From Chara braunii (lineage: Eukaryota; Streptophyta; Charophyceae; Charales; Characeae): a stretch of DNA of 48,807 nt. Below, in pieces: positions 30,109 to 42,330 of the stretch. The stretch lies in assembly GCA_003427395.1 (NCBI GenBank), contig BFEA01000762.1:215727-264533 (forward strand). The letters run 5' to 3'. Under the pieces are notes generated by a model. It ran no database searches. It was given only the letters and a program-made list of their open reading frames with translations, and was not told where the DNA came from. Each line of letters begins with the position of its first letter. The first letter of the stretch is position 1. Made by a program: the position numbers and the translations under genes.

Positions 30109-30146
30109 CGGTCTCTTATACACATCTAGATGTGTATAAGAGACAG
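30109..30146. other. Tn5/Nextera mosaic-end junction adapter (artefact)
   Basis: Positions 30,128-30,146 are exactly AGATGTGTATAAGAGACAG, the 19-nt Tn5 mosaic end used in Nextera libraries. Positions 30,109-30,127 are its reverse complement with one mismatch (at 30,110). Two mosaic ends back to back is the circularisation junction of Nextera mate-pair libraries. Read as protein it gives SYTHLDVYKRQ. It is library adapter, not genome sequence, so the flanks may not be contiguous. Confidence 0.97.
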
Positions 30147-30179
<33 letters not shown>

Positions 30180-33100
30180 TGTATGTGTGTGTGTGTTTAC
30201 GAGATACGTTACTCCCGCGACCGCGCCCCGACATGTTGCAACATGATTCATGCATCAGAAAGCAACATTCGACTAGGAGTTGCATATGATCAGAGCACGA
30301 GACCAACAAAAAAGTCGATTCAGCACAGCACACCACATTCCAAGGTACCATTGATAAGGGCAACCATAAATTACAACTTCGAGAAACATTCCTAAATGAT
30401 GCCTCGTCAGACGAATTTCCAATAGCAAAACCAAAGTGCTTGGATAAATCAACATGTCGGAAGGAAGCCGTTGTTCACAAAGCAGCAAGATCCGATGTGA
30501 TTCAATTTAAGCATGCTATCAAGCGGGTTCATATGAAACAGTAAGATCTCACATTACTCAACTGAGAACCACGCACAAGTCTCATACCCGGAAAAAGAGT
30601 TGACCCTCACCGCGTCCGAACCAACCGGACCATAAAACAGTAAATTGCTCCGAAAAAAAGGAGAAGTTCGTGCAACAGATAGCCAAAACGATACACGCGG
30701 GCTCATAAGAACTCTGAGAGTCACTAATCATCATTGCCACGACTTTCAAGCTCGCACCCCCTTTCACCAAGCATCATCTAACGGACCGACTCCAATCCAA
30801 CGCAACTCCATTCTAGAAAACGTCGATATACTCATTTCGTGTATCCCATACATCAGGCGGTTGGTGGGAAAGTAAGGCATCGCAGTATCCCTTACCACCC
30901 ATATACACTAATAATTCAGTACCAAGGATGAGCATAAAACCATCATGAGAGCACAGAGTCAATCCTCCGGTTAAAGGATACTCTCCACCAAAAAAAACGG
31001 GGCAAAAAGCGTTCATGAGACCATCCCGATTACTCAACAGACGAAGGGCAGCAGATCTCCGAAACAACACTTTCAGGGGGATCTGAACCAAAAACCAAAT
31101 TCTAATCATTACGTCGGGAGGCATCATGGTCCTTCCGCAACGAAACACAGGCTCAAGCCCTCCATGCTACAGATGACCACCGCTGCCTAAGCACTTATTA
31201 TATTCCTCCTAGCAACCATTCAACCAGAGCTTCTACTCTGTTCTATAGCTTAGCACCGGGAACAATCTTTACGAAGAGGCGCCGATTGGAAGGAACGAAA
31301 GACCCTGTTCGAGACATGCATTCGACCTCCCCCGTCACCATCTCCCTTATCCACTCCATAGAGAGTAATCGTCAAACTCCGATCATCCAAATGCGTGGGT
31401 AACTCACAACCATCCGCAAGGACTCCTCCGATCAACAGTGGCGAGGGGGCTGCCCTTCCTCCAATGTCGTTCTTCATATGAATCACCGCGCCTCATCACT
31501 CCCCTGTGCGTCCCCAATGCTAATCTTCCGATTAGCGAATCCTATTCCTGCCTTCCTCGAAACTACTGTTGTTACCGCTGCATCCGGACAAACGAGCAGC
31601 AAAAGCTCCGGAACACACCTCCATCCCCCGCAGATGCTCGTTGGCCAATCTTGCGGATCCGAAACCACCAACACACAACCGTCATCCCCGCCTGAACTAT
31701 GCAGGCCAATCCATCACCCCGTGTAACCTCGGCACATCCCTCCCCACCATTGGATCATAACCCCAACCCTCCTTCAAACCCGATCAAACGTGTGATAGCT
31801 CATAACCCCCATCATCACCCACCCTCCATGCGCGGAAATCNGAAGCATCAATGGACATGAGGCAAGGTTCCCCCAGAGACGTTNTCACTGGGTGTGATCA
31901 TCCGCCCTCTCTTCNTCCACCCGTACCCGTGTTTCCAACGTTCACATTCCGAATAATGCATCCTCACCCCTCCTTCTCATCGCCAACCCTATACCCATGA
32001 ACAGAGAAGCTCGACACAATCCTGAAGAACCCATCAGCAACNGNTCGTCTCGATATACCATNGACAGTGCCGAGAGGNAGACAGGAAATTACNGCAACAA
32101 CCTTCCGACGGCCCATAACCCCACTCAAGCGGAAGNCCTCATCANCTATACATGAAAATGGACACGCGCTGGTNTCGCCANGAAAGCAATATTAGCAGAA
32201 CAGCGAGCGAGACTAATTCGTGAATCCCAAGCCATACCACTAACGCACAGCAGCTCATCAAACAAGACAGAGGCATCACTCCAAGGTGCGCACAACACAT
32301 CGATGATGGTCGCCAGCAAGAATCCCAAGACATCCAGACAAGGAGCGAGAGCGAGAGGAGGGAAAGCAGAGGGGTAACGCAGGACAGAAGAAAAAGAATG
32401 ACGAGCCGAAACGATCAAGACATTAGCAGAGGCATCCTGGTATCCATTCCTTAACGTCGAGGGGTCCTCCCAAGGCCTCCCTACAAAATTCGACCGTACG
32501 CCGTTCCGACAGAATATATACGATTTCGCTCCGAAGACTTCACACCACCCTGCACCGCTTAGGTAGGAGCGAAGACGAATTTCGAGGCATCCCCAACAGC
32601 GACAACGAGTGGATCGTATGGAGGTCCAAAAATGAGAGGAAGGCCAGATACGCCATGAAGGAGAGCAAAAAGATCAGGGCCGCGTGTACAGCAGACAGCA
32701 GTTGCATGACTCCGCAGGTCCTATGCTGAATGGACGAAGCTAGAACTCCAACGAACACGCGTAGAGGAAAGCCTACGTTAATCAGCACCCAACACAAACA
32801 AACAAACGGACAACCAATCATATGATGCATAGGCACTCACGGGGTTGTTAACCCTGACCTCTCTCCTTTGGGGTGGGGGTGATGCATCCATGGGGTAGGG
32901 GAGAGGGCACAATCAAGGAGAAAGGGGGAAGAAACAGCCGCGAGGTCCCGATTCAGTCAGGCGGCACATGTAAAGCCGACGAATGCAGAGAGGGTGATGG
33001 GGTGTGTCCTGAAGTACTTATCACTAGCTCCCATCAAACTAGATCATCAGAGAACAAAAACCTCTGGCATATCGTACCTAGAGGGACTGGATTCCTCTAG

Positions 33101-33416
33101 GGCATAGCCCGAGATCCATGGACATAATGACGAAGGGGGTCAGGGGGCACAGGCAGAATGAGGGAAAGAGGAGGGAACTTTTCATTCCATACACGGGGTA
33201 TGGCAGTGATCGCCCAAATGATCCGGGGGCGTTGGTGGCGCCGAGCCGGGGAGAGCAGTACACTTGACCAGCCCTCCGTTAATCAATGATCTGGCGACAA
33301 CGAAGCGGAGAGCATGGATGGTGCGGTAGTAAGTCGTCCAGAGATAGGTGGCGAGGGTGCAGCGTCATCAAGACCTTCGCGGGCAATAGGCGGACGAGGC
33401 AAGCGGCGTGCGTCAA

Positions 33417-33695
33417 TCAACGTACGGGGGTTGAGGCGCGGCGTGCACCCAGGGGTGGACGAAGCAATTCTGAGGGCGTCATTCTGGTCCCGCATGCGGA
33501 GCACGAATCGATGGCGGAGAACGCCCCGCTAGTTCCTGTGGATTGTACGGGAGGCGGGCAGTAATGCCGACTCACGATGGAGTACACAGGCGCAGGCGGA
33601 GGGCTCTCCAGTTCAAAAGGCGAAAGAGGTCGAGTATAGGATCGTCCCAGGTTTAAATATGCTCCGTAGTTCTTAGGAGCGTCCGAGAATCCCAT
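33417..33695 (-). CDS. Small hypothetical ORF in arm 1
   Basis: A 92-codon minus frame starts with ATG at 33,693-33,695 (MGFSDAPKNYGAYLNLGRSY). It is Pro/Ser-rich, with two cysteines near the end (SCSACGTRM). A TATA-like box lies about 205 bp upstream on the same strand. It could be a first exon. No family is recognised; the plus-strand frames opposite are also open, so coding status is uncertain. Confidence 0.3.
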   Translation of the reverse strand: MGFSDAPKNYGAYLNLGRSYTRPLSPFELESPPPAPVYSIVSRHYCPPPVQSTGTSGAFSAIDSCSACGTRMTPSELLRPPLGARRASTPVR

Positions 33696-34132
33696 TTTGG
33701 AGCGTCAGGGTACCAGGAGGGTAGAGGGCACTTAGGGGGCCAGGGGCCCGGTTATCAGGGGACCAGGGCTCGTGGGAGGGGTCCAGCTCAGAAGAGTGAG
33801 CCCGGGTTGAATGAGCAAAAAAGGAGACCCAATGAAAAAACCACCAGGCACAAGCATTCAGAAGTCTACGGGATCCTCCGAGGCCTAGAGGCACTCTTGG
33901 TATATAGGCTAGGGAATCCGGAACTCTGGGCTCCCTCGCCAGGGGGGGGTTCTTTTTTTCATGCAATTCTGTGGGATGAATTCCTCGTCCCTCTCGTCGC
34001 CCGCAGAAGGTAAGAGAAAGTTTCACTAGTGTAGGGGTAATTTTCGATGGCGAATGATTATGCTGGGATAGGCACCTATTCTGGCGTGCGGCCGAAATGA
34101 CACGTATCCGGGCTAAAGCCACACCACTTGCA

Positions 34133-34134
<2 letters not shown>

Positions 34135-34198
<64 letters not shown>
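34135..34198. repeat. (GT)n microsatellite at the arm 1/core boundary
   Basis: About 32 GT units separate arm 1 from the RT core. The equivalent tract in arm 2 (42,332-42,408) leads instead into a CAAT-rich sequence. Microsatellites are common mis-join points in short-read assembly. Confidence 0.95.
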
Positions 34199-34199
<1 letters not shown>

Positions 34200-34341
34200 C
34201 CCACCCCAATCCCACTAGAAGGCAGCTCCCCAGGGCAGATAACAGGTACCTGCCACTGGCGAGGTACCTGCTAGCTGTCCAGAGCGCCCTACCGGTAGGG
34301 GCCGCCTCCAGTACACACATACCCACACAAAAGCACACAGG

Positions 34342-36529
34342 CTAGGCCACACGACCTGTATCCAAGACACCATCCAGTCGAGTGCGACGACCACACGTCC
34401 GTCTTACCTTGAACCGTCGATCAGTGTCCGCAGGATCCACCCTGAAGGGGAGAAAATTTTGAGGGGAGTTAAGGACTCTATTAACACACATGACACAACG
34501 TTGAAGAGAAAAGCCATTCTCAGTCATGTATGTGACCACTCTCAAAATCTCTTCCGCAGCCGTACTGGGCTCAGAGCAAATCACCAAAATGGAAGCCACC
34601 TGCGCCAAGATGATGTTCAAAGATTGTTGTATGGGCCTGTTCGAGGTGTATTTCACGTATCTAATAACATGGAACTGAAGAGACAAGCGTTTATCAAACT
34701 TGGTCGTGGTGAACGTCCCAAGGGTGTCAGAAGTGATGGTGATCTCTGCATTAAGGAATTGCATTTTGAGTCCATATATTTCACCCGACTCAGAGAGATC
34801 AAACACCTCAGTTTGATTTTTTATCTCAATGAGGTGTCTGGGGTAGAGCGAGAATACCTCCGGGTTCTCAATGGGGGGAGGATTCTGCAGGAATTTCCAG
34901 ATGCAGGGTTTATTAAGTGAATGAAGATCATCGATGTACCTATAGGTGTACTTGAAGAGGGGAAGAAGGTTGATGGCCCTGGAATCGATCAGACGCCGAA
35001 TCATCGTAAATTCGTATTTGAAAAAGTAAACAGTGCACCAGATCGGGGAGCAGGGCAGGCCCATTGGGATCCCTGAGACCTGCCTCCAGATGCGACACCC
35101 AAAGGTTGTAAAGCACCTGGCTATCAACCATCTAGTAATCTGAATCACATCGTCCATCCCTAACCATACTACACGCGGGGAGGGAGAACGTTTCGTCCCT
35201 TTCATCATTACGCAAGAAAACCATCCATCGGGGCCCAATTTGCATTTCACAACTGCCCTCGAGTGACCATCCTAGGATCTGAACGCCATCCTAGTGAAAA
35301 AGGCAACTGCAGCAGTGAGACTGTCTCCGATTCGTCGATCAGGATAGTCTCAAAACACCTGGTAATATCTGCAGAAAAAACTGAATGTACCTTGTCTGGC
35401 AAATTATAGCAGTAATCCTGGATGGATTCAATGGCCCACCAGATGGACGTATCCACACCATGAAAACGCAGGAGGCCATCTGCAATCTTCTTGCAATGAG
35501 ACATGACTGCAAGGGAAAGACTCTTGAGGAGCGCATCACATAGGCAGGCGATGGGAGTGAGAAAGGAGGCGGAGGCATTTGTGAGCCATCTGAACGCCAG
35601 CTTGTGATGTTGTATAGGGCCATGAGGTAGGGTAACTTTCTTGGACCAGTGGACAACCAAGGGAACAGTTGGGTCAAAGAATCTTCAGCTTCACTAATAA
35701 TCTCATCTAGAGAGCACGAAACTGGTACAAAATCTTTGCTACTCAATCTGTCCAAAGCCAGTTTCCTAACCAAATGGATACATGCAAACGAGGGCGTGTT
35801 GGCCGATTTGTCAGTCCCAGCAATAAACAACCGTTTGCCCAGAAATTCCGCTTCCCTTTTCACAGCAAATGAGTCTAGGTCGCATGGAGGGTCCCTGAAA
35901 CTCTCCGGATTCGTAGCACTTAGCTGCGACCTCAGACACTTCGATACATACATAGTGGCATTAGCCTGCATCCCCCTATTGATCAACATCCGTGCACTCA
36001 TATACTTCACTATTGATCGCCACGTGTTCATGAACTCATGGAACGCAGCATGGGGGTTGCAAGGGTGGAAGGGGATGTGATTCAGGCCCTGGGAGAGGAG
36101 GTGCTTTAGCTTGGGGAGCGTCGAGATTGAAGGATCAAGGGAGAGGACATGTGTGGAGGGGGAGGCGAAGGGTTGACTCATGTCGAGGGTGCAAGGGTGG
36201 TGGAAGGGGAAGAAACGGGTTGTAGCACACAGGCAAGTGGAGAAGCCAGAACAAAAACTCAACCATTCATCAAGGACAAAGTCACGAAACACCGCGGCAG
36301 GTTTATAAACCAATGACTCCAACGAATTCAAATAGGTCCATCCCACCACAACCATAGACAGCAACTCCCTGACACCAATAGGAAAGAACTGGTTGACCGC
36401 CTTCTCAAGGATAGATCTGAACTGGACATGCTCCATAATCCGGCTTGTATACTTCATATGTACAAAGAAGCTCTTCTCAGGGGGAGATGGTTTTTGCCAC
36501 CTATTTCTCCCCGAGGGGTCACGGGCCAT
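34342..36529 (-). pseudogene. Reverse transcriptase, RYIDD type, in three frames
   Basis: Reading the minus strand from the ATG at 36,529, one frame carries the N-terminal region (FFVHMKYTSRIMEHVQF ... FIAGTDKSANTPSFACIHLV) to about 35,650. A second frame (35,660-35,247) carries FRWLTNASASFLTPIACLCD and motif A, VFSADITRCFETI (near 35,375). A third (35,250-34,342) carries GWFSC, motif B QVSGIPMGLPCSPIWCTVYF (near 35,073) and motif C YTYRYIDDLHSLN (YIDD at 34,938-34,927), then FDKRLSLQFHVIRYVKYTSN. All catalytic aspartates are present across the frames. The IPMG...SP and RYIDDLxSLN combination belongs to a group of eukaryotic RTs outside the LINE and LTR classes, nearest in style to Penelope-like elements. 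No GIY-YIG endonuclease is visible. Two frameshifts make it a pseudogene unless they are sequence errors. Confidence 0.8.
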
Positions 36530-36582
36530 GACACCCTCATTCCCCTGTACAGCACAACATCAATCATCAATCATAACAACGG

Positions 36583-38259
36583 TTAGGCATTGAACAAAAC
36601 CATCCTGGCTGGAGTCCTGTCCCTCGGGCTCCTCCTCGGGGTCTTGCTGGTTGCGGAGGCTTGGCCATCACACTGTTCCGTTATCGAGGAGGAGGGGGGA
36701 GTGCAGGTCACCAACGTGGTAGGCTGGTTCTTGGGAGGTACGACATAGAACTCAAAAGTGGCTTGTTGGCCCTTCTTCGCTCCCTTCACAGCAGTCTTCG
36801 AGGAAGAATCCTCCCTCTGCCTTTTTCCTGCGGAGCGAACATAACGAGAAGAGAGGATCAGCTTGGCCATCGTTCTCGGGAATTTGTGCAGCATGATGGC
36901 CGGTTCGTCCAAGATATTTTGTGGAGTCCTGGATGGGTCGATGGAGACACTGTGGGCCATCCTGACCATGATTTCCCTCATGCGGAAAAAGACGACAGAC
37001 GCCAGAATTGGAGCACACCACGTGGTCTTAGCTAAGACCCTGAAGGCGCGAATGCGCGCTCTGAGAGATGGAGCCTCCAGAAACAAGTGATGCAAGTCCG
37101 AGAGTAGGTACTAGAGGACGTGGTCGAACCACGTAATGTTCCTGCCGCAATCCCCCTTACCCAACTCAATGCAGCGGCACTTCAGGTAGGGCCTGCCAAC
37201 GTTCCAAATACACTTTAGTTCAGCTACCGCAGTCTGGATCCTTGGGCCCATAAACCCTCCGAAGGACAGCGCAGTGGCAGATGCAGTACACTTCGAGCGA
37301 TCAAATTCTCCGACTACAGGAAGCTCCATGTTGTCAGGTGTGAGCGGAAAGTCCCCCCTACAAAGGTCACTGTTCTCCGTGAGTGCCTTCTCGTTACATT
37401 TCTGCAACTCCTGTTCAGTGAGGGATGCAAGAAAGCGGTAGGAGTCAGCGTGAATTGGTGCAGTATCATTAAACGTAAGAAGATCCCAAAGCTTATCATC
37501 AACCCCCCTGGACTGCCTCTCGACCCATCTCGGAGGGACAACAGGAAGGAAGGCATTACGAGCAAATTTGTTCACCTCCATCCTTTGATTGGCCGCTCTC
37601 ACCTTCGCCTTCTCACTCCTCCCATTAGCTATAAATTTAGCATGAAAGCGCTTCTCCTCCTCAATCAACTGGAGGGGGTCCTCATCATCCTCATCAGAGG
37701 ACTGGGACAAAGACCCACCATCCCGGAGACCAGGGTCCTTCTGGATCAAGCCAACATGGAAATTCGATTCGGCCCCCCACAAATCAATAAAAACCTTCTC
37801 CTTCATGGCAAGACTATCGTTGACACTGAGGTCAACCAGCTCATCCTCCGCTGCCTGCTCCGGAGGCTGGGTTACTAGATTCTCAGTAAGTCTGCGGAAA
37901 GCAGGTTTGTCATGCGCAGCCGTGCACAACAGATCAGCCCAATTGTCAAAGGAGAGCACGGAGACGAGAGGGGGGGTAGCATCCACAGAATGAATCCTAA
38001 CAAACTCAAGGATCCTAGACGTCGCCAGGGAGATAAGGGCCTGCGTAGGCCGAGCAGGCGCAGGAAAGGAATCTAGCCAACATGCATCATCTGACAGCAA
38101 GTCTGTGTACCATCCGTTCTCCGAGAACGTCGGAACCTGACACATAGCAATCAACGAATTATCAAATACCCGAAGGGACGAGAGACGACCAAAACGACGG
38201 TTGCAGGACAAAAGGATTGGGGATACCCATGATGTTGGAGATATGCATACATCAACCAA
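36583..38259 (-). pseudogene. Large N-terminal protein of the RYIDD element
   Basis: One minus frame covers 38,259 to 36,583 with a single TAG at 37,113-37,111. The first 382 codons end CRCIELGKGDCGRNITWFDH-VL; after the TAG the same frame goes on YLLSDLHHLFLEAPSLRARI and RAFRVLAKTTWCAPILASVV. The stop sits where Gln would need one transition. No ATG lies at the start; the first codon is TTG, so the frame may begin by splicing. Visible features are an acidic stretch (SQSSDEDDEDPLQLIEEEKR), a basic helix (SEKAKVRAANQRMEVNKFAR), a Cys-rich cluster (KCIWNVGRPYLKCRC), and a Lys/Ser/Pro-rich tail. I recognise no family. It lies directly upstream of the RT on the same strand, so both probably belong to one element. 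Confidence 0.6.
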
Positions 38260-38384
38260 ATGTGGTCAATCAATTGATCTGGATACCAACTCCACAAATG
38301 TAGGAGAGCATGATAGTTGGACAACAACATGGCAGCAGGGATTCTTACCCTATTGCAAGTACAAAGAGCTAAGCTCTGCGTGTG

Positions 38385-41300
38385 TTTACGAGATACGTTA
38401 CTCCCGCGACCTCGTCGCGGCATGTTGCGACATGATTCATGCATCAGAAAGCAACATTCGACTAGGAGCAGCATGAGATTAGAGCACGAGACCAACAAAA
38501 AAGTCGATTCAGCACAGCACACCTCATTCCAAGGTACCATTGACAAGGGCAACCATAAATTACAACTTCGAGAAACATTGAATTTCCTAAATGATGCCTC
38601 GTCAGATGAATTTCCAATAGCAAAACCAAAGTGCTTGGATAAATCAACTTGTCGGAAGGAAGCCGTTGTTCACAAAGCAGCAAGATCCGATGCGATTCAA
38701 TTTAAGCATGCTATCAAGCGGGTTCATACCAAACAGTAAGATCTCACATTACTCAACTGAGAACCAAACACGAGTCTCATACCCGGAAAAAGAGTTTACC
38801 CTCACCGCGTCCGAACCAACCAGACCACAAAACAGTAAATTGCTCCGAGAAAAAGGAGAAGTTCGTGCAGCAGATAGCCAAAAGGATACACGCGGGCTCA
38901 TAAGAACTTTGAGAGTCACTAATCATCATTGCCACGACTTTCAAGCTCGCACCCCCTTTCACCAAGCATCATCTAACGGACCGACTCCAATCCAACGCAA
39001 CTCCATTCTAGAAAACGTCGATATACTCATTTCGTGTATCCCATACATCAGGCGGTTGGTGGGAAAGTAAGGCATCGCAGTATCCCTTACCACCCATATA
39101 CACTAATAATTCAGTACCAAGGATGAGCATAAAACCATCATGAGAGCACAGAGTCAATCCTCCGGTTAAAGGATACTCTCCACCAAAAAAAACGGGGCAA
39201 AAAGCGTTCATGAGACCATCCCGATTACTCAACAGACGAAGGGCAGCAGATCTCCGAAACAACACTTTCAGGGGGATCTGAACCAAAAACCAAATTCTAA
39301 TCATTACGTCGGGAGGCATCATGGTCCTTCCGCAACGAAACACAGGCTCAAGCCCTCCATGCTACAGATGACCACCGCTGCCTAAGCACTTATTATATTC
39401 CTCCTAGCAACCATTCAACCAGAGCTTCTACTCTGTTCTATAGCTTAGCACCGGGAACAATCTTTACGAAGAGGCGCCGATTGGAAGGAACGAAAGACCC
39501 TGTTCGAGACATGCATTCGACCTCCCCCGTCACCATCTCCCTTATCCACTCCATAGAGAGTAATCGTCAAACTCCGATCATCCAAATGCGTGGGTAACTC
39601 ACAACCATCCGCAAGGACTCCTCCGATCAACAGTGGCGAGGGGGCTGCCCTTCCTCCAATGTCGTTCTTCATATGAATCACCGCGCCTCATCACTCCCCT
39701 GTGCGTCCCCAATGCTAATCTTCCGATTAGCGAATCCTATTCCTGCCTTCCTCGAAACTACTGTTGTTACCGCTGCATCCGGACAAACGAGCAGCAAAAG
39801 CTCCGGAACACACCTCCATCCCCCGCAGATGCTCGTTGGCCAATCTTGCGGATCCGAAACCACCAACACACAACCGTCATCCCCGCCTGAACTATGCAGG
39901 CCAATCCATCACCCCGTGTAACCTCGGCACATCCCTCCCCACCATTGGATCATAACCCCAACCCTCCTTCAAACCCGATCAAACGTGTGATAGCTCATAA
40001 CCCCCATCATCACCCACCCTCCATGCGCGGAAATCNGAAGCATCAATGGACATGAGGCAAGGTTCCCCCAGAGACGTTNTCACTGGGTGTGATCATCCGC
40101 CCTCTCTTCNTCCACCCGTACCCGTGTTTCCAACGTTCACATTCCGAATAATGCATCCTCACCCCTCCTTCTCATCGCCAACCCTATACCCATGAACAGA
40201 GAAGCTCGACACAATCCTGAAGAACCCATCAGCAACNGNTCGTCTCGATATACCATNGACAGTGCCGAGAGGNAGACAGGAAATTACNGCAACAACCTTC
40301 CGACGGCCCATAACCCCACTCAAGCGGAAGNCCTCATCANCTATACATGAAAATGGACACGCGCTGGTNTCGCCANGAAAGCAATATTAGCAGAACAGCG
40401 AGCGAGACTAATTCGTGAATCCCAAGCCATACCACTAACGCACAGCAGCTCATCAAACAAGACAGAGGCATCACTCCAAGGTGCGCACAACACATCGATG
40501 ATGGTCGCCAGCAAGAATCCCAAGACATCCAGACAAGGAGCGAGAGCGAGAGGAGGGAAAGCAGAGGGGTAACGCAGGACAGAAGAAAAAGAATGACGAG
40601 CCGAAACGATCAAGACATTAGCAGAGGCATCCTGGTATCCATTCCTTAACGTCGAGGGGTCCTCCCAAGGCCTCCCTACAAAATTCGACCGTACGCCGTT
40701 CCGACAGAATATATACGATTTCGCTCCGAAGACTTCACACCACCCTGCACCGCTTAGGTAGGAGCGAAGACGAATTTCGAGGCATCCCCAACAGCGACAA
40801 CGAGTGGATCGTATGGAGGTCCAAAAATGAGAGGAAGGCCAGATACGCCATGAAGGAGAGCAAAAAGATCAGGGCCGCGTGTACAGCAGACAGCAGTTGC
40901 ATGACTCCGCAGGTCCTATGCTGAATGGACGAAGCTAGAACTCCAACGAACACGCGTAGAGGAAAGCCTACGTTAATCAGCACCCAACACAAACAAACAA
41001 ACGGACAACCAATCATATGATGCATAGGCACTCACGGGGTTGTTAACCCTGACCTCTCTCCTTTGGGGTGGGGGTGATGCATCCATGGGGTAGGGGAGAG
41101 GGCACAATCAAGGAGAAAGGGGGAAGAAACAGCCGCGAGGTCCCGATTCAGTCAGGCGGCACATGTAAAGCCGACGAATGCAGAGAGGGTGATGGGGTGT
41201 GTCCTGAAGTACTTATCACTAGCTCCCATCAAACTAGATCATCAGAGAACAAAAACCTCTGGCATATCGTACCTAGAGGGACTGGATTCCTCTAGGGCAT

Positions 41301-42330
41301 AGCCCGAGATCCATGGACATAATGACGAAGGGGGTCAGGGGGCACAGGCAGAATGAGGGAAAGAGGAGGGAACTTTTCATTCCATACACGGGGTATGGCA
41401 GTGATCGCCCAAATGATCCGGGGGCGTTGGTGGCGCCGAGCCGGGGAGAGCAGTACACTTGACCAGCCCTCCGTTAATCAATGATCTGGCGACAACGAAG
41501 CGGAGAGCATGGATGGTGCGGTAGTAAGTCGTCCAGAGATAGGTGGCGAGGGTGCAGCGTCATCAAGACCTTCGCGGGCAATAGGCGGACGAGGCAAGCG
41601 GCGTGCGTCAATCAACGTACGGGGGTTGAGGCGCGGCGTGCACCCAGGGGTGGACGAAGCAATTCTGAGGGCGTCATTCTGGTCCCGCATGCGGAGCACG
41701 AATCGATGGCGGAGAACGCCCCGCTAGTTCCTGTGGATTGTACGGGAGGCGGGCAGTAATGCCGACTCACGATGGAGTACACAGGCGCAGGCGGAGGGCT
41801 CTCCAGTTCAAAAGGCGAAAGAGGTCGAGTATAGGATCGTNCCAGGTTTAAATATGCTCCGTAGTTCTTAGGAGCGTCCGAGAATCCCATTTTGGAGCGT
41901 CAGGGTACCAGGAGGGTAGAGGGCACTTAGGGGGCCAGGGGCCCGGTTATCAGGGGACCAGGGCTCGTGGGAGGGGTCCAGCTCAGAAGAGTGAGCCCGG
42001 GTTGAATGAGCAAAAAAGGAGACCCAATAAAAAAAACCACCATTTAGAAGGCTACGGGATCCTCCGAGGCCTAGAGGCACTCTTGGTATATAGGCTAGGG
42101 AATCCAGAACTTCAGGCTCCCTCGCCAGGGGGGGGTTCTTTTTCTCATGCAATTCTGACAATTTCTGTGGGGTGAATTCCTCGTCTCTCTCGTCGCTCGC
42201 CGAAGGTAAGAGAAAGTTTCACTAGTGTAGGGGTAATTTCCGATGGCGAATGATTATGTTGGGATAGGCACCTATTCTGGCATGCGGCCGAAACGACACG
42301 TATCCGGGCTAAAGCCACACCACTTGCAAG

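Larger units (their letters stand above)
30195..34198 (-). repeat. 4-kb direct repeat, arm 1
   Basis: From TTTACGAGATACGTTACTCC to a GT microsatellite, this repeats at 38,385-42,408 in the same orientation. The central part (about 30,700-33,828) looks base-identical in both arms, including twelve N's, while both ends differ by many substitutions and small indels (for example 30,218-30,420 and 33,829-34,080). On the minus strand each arm has a TATATA box (33,901-33,906 here) and about 205 bp downstream an ATG frame of 92 codons. Several short minus frames with hydrophobic stretches lie further along. No domain is recognised. The arms may be long terminal repeats, pieces of a tandem array, or a host segment. 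Confidence 0.88.

Noticed and set aside
30093-30395. Open frames containing SYTHLDVYKRQ
   Set aside because: The peptide is translated from the Tn5/Nextera adapter junction, not from genome sequence.
38270-38300. Initiator-tRNA primer-binding site for an LTR element (minus strand GTTGGTATCCAGATC)
   Set aside because: Only a partial match to the usual TGGTATCAGAGC, and it is about 90 bp away from the arm boundary, so it does not support an LTR element.
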